27,565 nt of DNA. Origin: Irineochytrium annulatum (lineage: Eukaryota; Chytridiomycota; Chytridiomycetes; Chytridiales; Chytridiaceae). The stretch covers positions 1 to 27,565 of the forward strand of contig JADGJL010000271.1 of the NCBI GenBank assembly GCA_027600665.1, read 5' to 3'. Shown here in pieces: positions 18,419-27,565 of this stretch (position 1 is its first letter; each line of letters starts with the position of its first letter). A model generated the notes under the pieces. That model made no database searches and was not told the DNA's origin. It saw nothing but the letters and a program-made list of their open reading frames with translations. Position numbers and translations under genes: made by a program.

Positions 18419-20697
18419 TCAAGCTGCCACCTTCACCTTCCTCAACATATCAGTTATATCCTTTCGGCTTTGGGAGAGCACAGCCAACCCCGGGATTATA
18501 ACATCAGCATTAAAACTTCCGTCTTTCAGCTCCTCGGGCAGTGATTCCTGTGAGATAATCTGATCAACAAACTCTTGAGGCACGCTGGCATCCCAAATAA
18601 GATCGATAGGCTCGCCGATAATTTTGAATTGCATCCTAACTCGACGAGCTTTCCACCAAGCAATGTGATGGCCTCATTCCATGCCATGAACGTGCTTTTC
18701 TTAGGCTGAAGCAGAGAGACCTTTTCGAACAATGATGCATAGGCCTCCGATAATTTTTGCCAGGGCTTGCTCAGTGTCAAACTTTCGGTATTCGCGTCCA
18801 CCAACGCAGGGTCCTCTTTCAGCACGAAGCCTTCGATTTTGGCTATCGTAACGGCCAGCTCCAGCCCGATGTCAGCGAGGTTGTTCTCGATGCAGCCGCG
18901 AATGAATATAGAAAGCCGCTCCGATGCACCGGCGGCTTTTGTTTTTGTGATAGCGATGACTTTATTAATCCGCAAAGCGACCTCTGCTTTCCCGACTCGC
19001 AGAGCTGCTTTAACGAAGCCTTCGAGTGCAGCAGAGTTGCGAACAATGGCGTACATCTTGTCGTGGGCGTCGTCGTAGAGTCTTGATATGGTCTCAATTG
19101 TGACATGGTGGACGCTTCCGCCCATCATCGTCATGTTCGACCGCAAGTCGCATTCCAGCAGGCGTGATTCGGCAACTTCCTTCGACGAAGACTCTATCAA
19201 AGATTTCATTTGTTCTCGTTCTCCATTCCACGTTTCCTTCTGATCGTTAAAGCGTTTCGAGAGCAAGTTAAGGTCCGCCTGCGCGCGTTGCAGAGCCTCG
19301 GTCGTTTCGCGAAGTTCGTTGCAGCGCGCTGTAAGCGTATGCTTGTCTTCCACGGTCTGCCTCCGAAGCGACTCGATCTCGGATTGGAGCCTGATTGGGA
19401 TACCGCTGGACGGCGTGAGAGTTCCGTGGACGAGATTACTGCGCTCTGGGGTGTATGAAGATGAATCCACGGCAGATTTTTAAAGAATCCCAATGCGGAT
19501 CGGTGATTGTCTGTTAAAATCAATATACTGTCGGCAACATAGAATCGAATACCCTCGCGAGTTAGCTGTGTTGACGAATTCTAAGTTTTTGGCCAGAATA
19601 AATTCCAAGTTGAGTTGCTCCTCTGTAATCCGCCGATGCCTTGGGCACAACGACTGACATATTATTGCAAGCGACTTCAGGCACTTCAATTTCTGAACTT
19701 CGCTCAGGTCCGCATGAACGACCTCGAACCCCACATATTTGTACCAATCAATGACAGTATCAAGGTTTTGCGGTAAAGGTTCAAACGCAGTCGACCCGCC
19801 CAAGTCGCGGAGATTCAATTCTTCCTTTACCCATGCAACCCATCTGCGGCCGGAAATTAGTTTAATTACTTAAACGTTGTCTTGCCTTATCCTTGACCGC
19901 AGCACGTCAAATGCCGAGCATAGAGAGGTATAGTTAAAGCCAGAGCATAACCTGATTGCGTGATAATGCACGTAGAGTAAGACTTCCGCGTCGTTGTTTC
20001 TCATTGCAAGTTTCAGCAGATTCAGATAGATATCATACTCCGAGCGGCAATTAACAAAACTTGCGTCGAAATAATTCTCACTGACGACCCAGACATTTAG
20101 TCGAAATCGTACTTTTCCGGCTTACCAGAAGTGCGCGAAGTGACCACGAGCTGAATCGTTTTCGAATACAACTCTCAGAACGGCAACGCGGGCACGAAGT
20201 GATAAGTCTCGCTCACTGCTTACAGACGGAATTTGGTGCCACGACTTCTGTGCAAACGCGGCGTAATTTGCAAATTCGACTCGCCATAGTACCCGGATTG
20301 ATAGCAAGTCTTGAAGTCCCCTGTGCAAATTAGCTGACTCAGAGAGAGGATTCCGAACGTTAACTTGAAGTAAATAAGTTCAATTTCTTGCTCATTCTGC
20401 TGTCCTTTCTCATCTTCAACGAAACGGATTGTTTCCCTCAGCTTGTTCGGATCGTTTACGGCAGCCACAAGGAGCTCATTGAAACGCTCTAAAAACGAAC
20501 GGCGGTGAGAGAGCCACCAAAACGTGAAGTGCATCTTTCTTGGATTCTCTCCTCCATGGCACTCGAGTGATCGTAGCCTTCCTTCTCTTGTCTCTTCATC
20601 ACTATTTCGGCTGAATAGACTTCTAAGTTTCCATTTAGACTTTTTTAACTTCCTTGATTTGCCATACAAGGCGCATCGCTTAAGCTCTTCGCATATA
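18419..20697 (-). pseudogene. Coiled-coil protein of unknown family, left copy, with one TAA and one frameshift
   Basis: Exons 20697-20365, 20320-20126, 20080-19952 and 19843 onward join in frame through good introns, with donors such as GTAAGC and branch sites such as GCTAAT. The first part (about 340 residues) is helical and unrecognised, for example RFNELLVAAVNDPNKLRETI and NLLKLAMRNNDAEVLLYVHY. A TAA at 19482-19480 interrupts the frame; after it the same frame runs on for over 300 residues without its own ATG, starting VDSSSYTPERSN. This part has a heptad coiled coil (SEIESLRRQTVEDKHTLTAR to about SSKEVAESRLLE) and then a helical domain with CIENNLADIGLEL and QPKKSTFMAWNEA. Near 18645 the protein-like text moves one frame, to RMQFKIIGEPIDLIWD, and ends at 18419. 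The 5' start exon was not found. A truncated but still used gene is possible. Confidence 0.6.
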
Positions 20698-21217
20698 CTG
20701 TACTATCAAAACGAGCATCTGCCGGTCAATGTCCCGATCACGGCGTTAACGGGACGAACGACTTCAGGCGCATATGGGGTCTGCTGCCTATCAAGCATTA
20801 ACCGGCAACTCGAGATATTCGCGACTTTACGCGTTGTTGCTCTGTAATTTGTGCCCGGTATTGACGCGTCGGTTACCATTTTACGAAGCAACGATAGCCT
20901 CCTTACTTCAACAGCTCCGTGCCCAACCATTGTTCGGAGTCTGAATATTGACACGTCTCATTGGACATGGGCGACGACACTTTATTGCCAGAATATTATT
21001 ATCGGGCAAGACTCTCCACACCCATGGGTCCGTCGTCGTATAAAGGATTAGTTCCCAAAGGCTAAAATAACCTTTTTTCGCGTGGAGGCCACAGATCGGG
21101 GCGGTCGATTGCGATGCGGCAGCGCCTGGAAGTCTATAAGAAGCTTTGGCGCGTGAGAGAGCGCTCATGGAGTCCTGTGGTTGCTTCAACTTGCTTGGAA
21201 CTCTTGGCACGTTTACC
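20698..21217. other. Divergent region between the coiled-coil gene and the right HSP70-like copy
   Basis: These 520 bp lie between the 5' ends of two divergently oriented decayed genes. They should hold the former promoters and possibly a missing first exon of the coiled-coil gene on the minus strand. No clear motif is seen. Confidence 0.4.
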
Positions 21218-23265
21218 ATGAACCCTCTCGGCCCCTTCTCCGTCGAGCTTAACCCGGGTCGCCCACCACAAGGCCGCTGTCGCGATAGAATTTGGGACGT
21301 CAGGACGGGGTACGCTGCTGCCTTTTTCTAGGGATTTTTGATTGGACCTTCGCAGGTATTTCTACGCATTCACGAAGCCGAACGCACATCTGGAGGCTGC
21401 TGCCGTCTTTGTCAACAGGTGACGCGCGACTGCTCTGCTTCCCTTTGCAACGCCATCAACACTCTTCCGTTTCAGGCCGTGGCCTAACACTCATGGCGCG
21501 AAGACGCCGACGGCAAATCTCTTCAGAGAGGACGAGGACAGCTCATATAGGCGCGTGAGTTTGGCAACATGCTGTCAACCGCTACGCAAACATGCGCGAG
21601 ACTGAGAGAAAGAACATGCCTTCTTAAAGGGTTCAAGATGGAGCTGTATAAGGAGGGCTGTGTCACGAGCGACATGATGCTGGAAGGTAAGGAGAGCGAC
21701 GCCCGGATTCCGGCCGTGCAGGTCATTGGCGAGTGCTTGAATGCTGTGAAGGAGGGTAAGGCGCGACATTTTTCTTTGTGAGGGTATGTTCATTTAAACC
21801 GACAAAATCAGTCGCTATACAACAGTTGAACGCGGCGCAGGCTAAAAAAACCCTTGGCGACGGCGAGATTTTGGGGTCGTCACCGTTCTGGCAATTTGGC
21901 GAGTAGACGCGAAGCAGCTGATGCGCGAGGCGGCAGTTTATGGAGGCCTGATCACGCACGAGCGACCCGCGTCGCTCATGCTAGTTCTAGAGCCCGAAGG
22001 TGCTAAAGTTGCATTGTAATTCGACTAAAGCTGCTTCAGCGGCTTCGACCTGGTGCTTAAGGGATATTAACAATAACTTGAAGAGTGGAGACGTGTACAT
22101 CGTTGTCGACTGCAGGGGCGGGACGATTAATGTCACGGTCCACGAGCTTTTAAACGGCGAGCAGTCGGTTAAAGAGGGTATGTCAATGCTTGGTTTCTTT
22201 TATTAACATTTCGAAAGCAATCCCGCTATCGGGCGGCGATTGGGGTTCGACTGTGGTGAACCACGCTTTCGCCACTCCCATTGAGGAGCTTTGCGGCGGA
22301 ATCAACATTTTGCCGGTAATCGCGCGGAGTGGCATCAGCTGATGGATGAGTGGGAGCGTAGGAAATGTTCATTTGATGGCGTTATTGAGGTTGCGATGCC
22401 GGTAGCCGAAGTTTTCCGTCGATCTATTGGTACATCGTTGCGCTTTCCGCACCTTCTCATTTCGGCTCGGTTCCTAGGCACGCGGTTAGAGGAGTATAAC
22501 CGAACGAACGGAGCTCGAGGGGACGATGCTTGTCTTGAGCTCTCAAGACATGAACCTCCTCTTTCGAGGCGCAGTCTGGCGAACGGTGGATCACATCAAA
22601 GCGGTTGTCAGCGACGCGACGGGTAAACGCACTCCTCCGACCAAGATTTTGCTTGTTGGACGCCGCAAGCGTCAAGTTCCAGCGGAGCTTCCGCGAGGAG
22701 TTTGAGCCTGCTCTTCGTGTGATCGTTCCTAGCTTATACGGCGACTGCGTGATGATGGGCGCCATCCTCTTGGCAAACCGGCCTGAAGCGATGGCGCAGC
22801 GGATTTCGCGCTTTTCGTACGGCACATGCTGCTATCAGCTCTTCCGGGAGGGCTATCACCCAACGTCCCACCGTGTGGAGGTTGAAGGGAAAGTGGGTGC
22901 GAAGGATTGCGCGTCGTGGCTTCAGGGTTATGGAGAAGAGGTCACGTTTGGATTTGTTGTGCCAAGCGGTTTCTACCTCTGGAGTCGGGTCAGCGGGCTA
23001 TTAAGTTTCAAGTTTATGAGGGAAGGGCGCGCAGGATCGAGTATATCGAAGAAGGAGACCGCGATGTGCGAAAGTTATGTGTGATTTGCAGCGACGAGGA
23101 CGACCCGGAGCAGCTGCAGATGCACGGGTATCAACTCCTTCTCCTTTCGCGCTCATTGAACGTATTAGCATCGAATTCAGCATATTGTTCGGCCATAGTG
23201 AGCTGCTAGTGTCCTCCAAGGACCGTGGCGGACAAGTCAAGAAGGTTTCAATGAAGTACGATTGA
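21218..23265 (+). pseudogene. HSP70-like (HSPA12-type) ATPase gene, right copy, frameshifted
   Basis: Signature pieces of an HSP70-like ATPase occur in the correct order but in changing frames. They are VAIEFGTSG (phosphate 1, 21279-21305); GAKTPTANLFREDED; GFKMELYKEG; AKQLMREAAVYGGLITHERP; DVYIVVDCRGGTINVTVHE (phosphate 2, near 22090-22146); IPLSGGDWGSTVVNHAF; WHQLMDEWERRKCSFDG; SQDMNLLFRGAVWRTVDHIK; KILLVG (adenosine-loop region); and RRIEYIEEGDRDVRKL to FGHSELLVSSKDRGGQ at the end. Introns with normal sites remain, for example 21419-21478 and the last one near 23127-23170. At least six single-base frame breaks are needed to read it through, and phosphate loop 2 has Arg where Gly is usual (DCRGGT). 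It therefore looks like a pseudogene of a roughly 560-600 residue protein. It is head-to-head with the left coiled-coil gene and tail-to-tail with the right stub. Confidence 0.75.
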
Positions 23266-23959
23266 GCCGGTAGCTTTGTTACTATAAGCTGATCAAGTAG
23301 CGATAGTGAGTGAGCACGTTGTAAGGGAAGATGGGAATGAGAATGAAAGAGATTCTTCTGCGGCTATATTCATGGTGCATTAATCTGACGCGGGAAAGCC
23401 CTCTGACACGTTGCTTTTGCGAAAGTTATGTCGGCGTTAACCAATGACCTTAACCGCATGATCATTATCAAGCGCACATCTGCTCCTCCGTATTTTACGC
23501 CAACGTAGGGATGCAATCAAATAAACAAGTTTATTGCGTTGTTTCAAGTCTGCTGAACACCTTTGTTGAAATGTACCTCAACGTCCAAAATGGCATAACT
23601 GAATGTCATATTACAGCTACTTTATTAACAATGTGCACGCGGGCAATGCTTGATCGACTTCGCCGTCTAGCACTTCCTGTAAATAGCTTTTGACGACGCT
23701 TCCGAAGGAAGACACTGCCAACGTTTGCAACGACAGTGAATAGCAACTTATCAAAAAAACACTATCAATTCTTCCACATCGTTCCAGCCATAACTATGCA
23801 AACAGAATTTACTCGAACACATGCAACATAAATCCCGACACCACCAGCACTAGCACGGCCGCAGAACTTCCGTTAGACTCTATCTACTTGAAAACATGAC
23901 CGGCTTCATTAAAGCGCGAGAGCGGGAAGACGTGAAGTTAGGCAGCCTAGGTGTATGCG
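23266..23959. other. Stretch between the right HSP70-like pseudogene and its partner stub
   Basis: About 690 bp of AT-rich sequence. An AATAAA occurs at 23520-23525. I see no gene, repeat or RNA in it. Confidence 0.5.
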
Positions 23960-24312
23960 ACACACAGCCGGCAGGTATGTCGACATTCCAGGTGATGCCA
24001 ATAGCTGGACAATAGTTTGCATGCGCAATCCCAACTCCAACGTAGCCTCGTTCCATGGTAAGAACAAAGATTTCTTGGGCTTCCATGGGGACAGCTTCTT
24101 CAGCGATGTCTCATAACCTTCCATAATTTCCTCAAAGGCTTCCGATGTTCGGCCTTCACATCGGCGATGAGTCTTCTTTGTTGAGGAGACATGTTTCATT
24201 ATTTGCAATGCCAAGGGCCACCTCGTTTGCAATGTCAGCAAGGTTGTTCTCAATGCAGCATTGATGACCGCTGAGATGCCCCATCTCATTTGCGTCGCGC
24301 CGGCAAAGACAA
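23960..24312 (-). pseudogene. Coiled-coil partner stub, right copy
   Basis: On the minus strand, pieces align one by one to the left copy: CIENNLADIANEVAL against CIENNLADIGLELAV, WKPKKSLFLPWNEATLELGL against LQPKKSTFMAWNEAITLLGG, then RMQ, then AIGITWNVDIP against PIDLIWDASVP. These lie in three different frames with a stop between the first two, so the copy is dead. Similarity ends upstream near 24312, a few residues into the KAAGASERLSI segment. All of the coiled coil and the N-terminal exons are missing. The SCYL2-like gene starts about 190 bp further on, so the loss may come from a deletion joining the two. Confidence 0.65.
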
Positions 24313-24501
24313 AAGCGCATGTCCGGGGGTCAGGACGTGCCGATCAATGCCGACTGGCGACGGAGAACAAGGAGAGGCCGGGGACCGTGACCTACGTCGT
24401 TCTAACGACTACCGCAGCGGCTGGTGTTCCATGATGGCGGCTCATCGTTTGCTTGCAGATCTGACAACTCTGCGAACTCCACCGTTTACAAGCAGCTCGC
24501 C

Positions 24502-27500
24502 ATGGGGAACGCCGTGTCGTCCGCATTCGCGATCTCGGACCAGATCGGCTCCGGAGGGCCCAACCAGCTCTGGAAGATCTACTCGGCGACGAGACGATCA
24601 AACAACCAGCCCGTCTCGGTCTTCATCTTTGAGAAAAACCTGCTAGACTCGCTGCTCCTGAACTATAAGCCCGCCAACATCAAGAAGGAGCAAGATAGGG
24701 CGAATGAGCTGCTAAGGAAGGAGGCACAGACCCTGTCGCGTCTGAGGCATCCGAGCATGCTGGAGGTGACGGAGGCGCTGGCGGATTCGCCGACGGCGTT
24801 GGCGTTTGGGAGCGAGCCGGTCCTCTGCTGCTTGAGCAACGTGCTGGGATCGTTTGTGAACTTTACGGTATCACGAGAAGAGTTCCGGAACAAGTATGAT
24901 CTGGATGAGTTGGAGGTTTGTTGTTAGGATTGGGATCTTGCTGACGATCATCTGCAGATACAGAAGGGGCTGCTTCAAATCATCAAAGGTGGGCGATTCG
25001 TATTGATACAATTGTTGACGACGCGATCGTAGGGCTGGAATTCTTGCATTCCAATAAGTGGATTCACAACTCCATCTCACCGGACTCGATACACATCAAC
25101 GCGAAGGCATTCACCTCATTTCTTTGAGAAATACTAATATTGGCAAACAGGGAGACTGGAAGATTGCTGGCTTCAGCTTCAGCGTGCAATATACCTCTTC
25201 CGCTCTCGAGTCGACATCGTTCTACCTTCAAGACTTCCCACCTTTTTGCGCACCCTCAATGGATTATCTCGGTTCGCACTCCCTTTTTGATCATTCTGTT
25301 GATGTTGAGCGTTAAATAGCACCGGAGCTTGTATTGGACGACAAATGCTTCATCTCTAGCGATTGTAAGTACCTCGAAGGCACGGGGACTCAGCTCTTAC
25401 GATATTGCTTTGAAGTATGGTCCCTCGGCTGCCTCATTTACGCCGTCTTCAACAACGGTGGTCCGCCCTTCAACGTCAGCAATAACACCCACACTTACAG
25501 ACAAAAGACGCAGAAGCTACACGAGGTCGACTTCGATAAGAAGAGTATACCTATGAGTCTAAGAGGTGTGTGTGGCATGAAGTAAACCAAGTTCATTAAC
25601 GAGTATAGGTCCACTACGACGCCTTCTGGCCAAGGACCCGCATAACCGCCTGTCACTTGCCGAGTTTCAGCAAACCGAGTTCTTTGACAACATCCTCATC
25701 AGCACCATCAATTTTCTTGAAACCCTCGTTGAGAAGCCACAGGTCAACAAGGCCCAGTTCTTGAAAGGTCTCGTGAAGATGCTTCCGCAGTTTACGATAA
25801 AGCTTGTCGTCCGGAAGGTATGCCGGTACGAGCTGTGAGTTGAGACTAAGTACAGTAGATTCTTCCGATATTGTTGCAAGAGTTGAAGGATCCGTTCATG
25901 GTGAGGCGTGATAGGCTTTTGTTCTTTACGTCCTAATCAGTTGATAGACCCCATTCATTCTTCCGAATGTGTTTTGGATTAGTGAGCAAATATCCGACGA
26001 GGAGTTCAACGCTAAAGTTTTCCCGGCGCTTAAGCCCGTATTTCGGATGACCGGTAAGAGCGTTTTTTTGGTTCCTTGTGTCAATATTGGAGTAGATCCC
26101 CCGCAAGCCATCATTCTTCTTTTGTCGAGAATGGATATTTTGACGAAGAAATGCCCTTCGCCGGAAGTGTTTAAGCAAGGTAACTTTCGAATGTCGTGTA
26201 CGTTAAAGCTAAATCGAATTAGATGTGATGCCGCTGCTCTACGGTGCGCTTGATCTCCCTGTCATTCAAGTGCAGGAGCAAGCAGTCCGAATGGTGCCAT
26301 CGATTGTCGAAAAGTTGGATTTCACCACCATCAAGTCTAGCCTATTCCCAAAACTTCGTTAGTACTTCATCGGCCATATTACCTGATTTACTTACGCGTC
26401 TTCACAGAACATATCTATCAACACTCTTCATCACTAGCCGTTCGCGTTGGATCCCTCATCGCTATCCACTCTACCGTAAAACTGCTTGATAAGGTAATTC
26501 GGAAATTTTGTCCTTAGATTATAACACTGAAATTTCCTTCAGTTTACTTTGGTGGAAAAAATTATTCCTCTGTTGAAGCAAAATAAATTGCGGGAGCCTA
26601 GCATCCTTGTTGCCCTGTTAGCGGTTTATGCCGAGCTGGCGAAACAGCTCGATAAGGATTTGATTGCGATTGACGTCTTGCCAGAATTATGGAAGATGTC
26701 TATCGATCAAGTCCTTAACGTCACTCAGGTACAGACATCGGAGCTATTACGCAACTTACAGCCTGTAGTTCAAGAAGTTCATGAAAGTCATTCATGAACT
26801 TACGGCGAAAGTGGAAGAGCAACATCTTAAGGTTTTGGAGGAGATGAAGACTATGGAAGGTTGAACCTCTACACTCAATAGGCGTAATCTCATGAATTTT
26901 AGCCCCGAGCACCAAGAAGCCTATTGCTGCCGAAGGACCATCGGATTTTGCTTCGTATGCTCTCCATTTGTTAAACATGACTAATTAGCTTCACAGTCTT
27001 GTAAAAGGAACTGCAACCGACAACCGAGCATCACCCATTAACTCACCACTGGACACATCAAGCGCCTTCGATAATAGCTCTTCGCCCTCCCACTCCACGA
27101 ACTCGAGCTACGCGCCGACGACCCTTTCTATCCCGGCCATCAAGAACTCGGGCCTCGCCAAGCCCTCCGGCTCCTCCTCCCCGACCTCAGTCTCCTCCTT
27201 CGTCTCAACGGCTTCCGACTTCTTCGCGTCTTTCGGCTCACCCGTCCGGCCGGCTTCAAGCACTCCGACGATCCAGCCATCCTCCTCCTCTTCCTACGCG
27301 AGCCCAATGCAGTCGAACTCGCTCCCGCCGATGGTACCGTCGGGCGGTAGCTCTTACGGGGGCCAAGCGCCCATGATGCCGACTAACAACAACCAATCGG
27401 CTTTCGCACCGGCACAGCCGTCGTTCGGGTCGATGTCTATGGGCGCGTCGTCGATGGGACAGGGTTACGGGGGCATGAGCTCGAGCGGGATGAGCGGCGG

Positions 27501-27565
27501 TGGGTCGAACTTCGGGAGCGTAGGAAACAGCGGTGCTTTGGGTGGGATGAGCATGAGCTCTGGCG
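24502..27565 (+). CDS. SCY1-like pseudokinase, SCYL2 type, 3' end outside the window
   Basis: Sixteen exons are visible: 24502-24915, 24958-24988, 25033-25106, 25151-25271, 25320-25364, 25416-25565, 25609-25817, 25859-25900, 25948-26053, 26096-26179, 26223-26357, 26408-26493, 26543-26728, 26769-26859, 26903-26954 and 26997 to the edge. The kinase-like domain keeps the fold but not the chemistry: VSVFIFEK for the Lys strand, WIHNSISPDSIHIN where HRD-x5-N is expected, and KIAGFSF for DFG. It ends DLWSLGCLIYAVFN. HEAT-like helices follow (FILPNVFWISEQISDEEF, LAVRVGSLIAIHSTVKLL). After them comes a long Ser/Gly/Met/Asn-rich tail from about 27000. SCYL2-type proteins act in clathrin-coated vesicle traffic at the Golgi and endosomes. 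Exon 3 ends at a GC donor. The start Met is tentative: MGNAVSS aligns to an internal MGN in animal SCYL2, and an upstream in-frame segment (TVYKQLA) may belong to an earlier exon. Confidence 0.88.

Overview
This is a gene-dense piece of a fungal nuclear genome. The genes are split by short introns, mostly about 40-60 bp, with GT...AG ends and CTAAC/CTAAT/CTGAC-like branch sites. The core genes are eukaryotic and fungal in type: sterol C-4 methyl oxidase, mitochondrial uL2, mitochondrial 2-oxoglutarate dehydrogenase E1, STN1 and a SCY1-like pseudokinase. The phylum cannot be fixed from the sequence alone. A GC-rich genome with very short introns and HSPA12-type HSP70-like relatives suits a basidiomycete or a zoosporic (chytrid-like) fungus.

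Layout. From 1 to 2078 (-) lies an F-box protein whose 3' end is cut by the window edge. From 2996 to 4354 (+) is a FAD-dependent aromatic-hydroxylase/TetX-type monooxygenase. From 4666 to 5167 (-) is a small protein of unknown family. Positions 5380-5860 (-) hold broken coding-like sequence, including a frame-damaged copy of the histone H3 tail. STN1 (6031-7384, +) converges on a dysferlin-domain gene (7475-8579, -). That gene is divergent from mitochondrial ribosomal protein uL2m (8646-9935, +) with at most 66 bp between start codons. ERG25 (10351-11425, +) converges on KGD1 (12035-16192, -, ten exons, a 10-N assembly gap inside one intron). From about 16.6 to 24.3 kb the sequence changes character: lower GC, few intact frames, gene remnants. 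From 24502 to the right edge (+) is a SCYL2-like pseudokinase gene, cut at its 3' end.

The most unusual part is 17.0-24.3 kb. It holds two tandem copies of a two-gene unit: an HSP70-like (HSPA12-type) gene on + converging on a gene for a coiled-coil protein of unknown family on -. In the left copy only the HSP70-like C-terminus survives, while the partner is almost complete but carries one in-frame TAA and one frameshift. In the right copy most of the HSP70-like gene survives with many frameshifts, while the partner is only a stub. KGD1, SCYL2, uL2m, ERG25 and STN1 in the same window all splice into clean frames, so these breaks look like real decay rather than poor sequence.

The intact genes are mostly unrelated housekeeping functions: mitochondrial translation, TCA cycle, sterol synthesis, telomere capping and vesicle traffic. 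They are linked only by neighbour spacing, such as shared promoters and convergent ends. No tRNA, rRNA, CRISPR array or complete transposon was seen.
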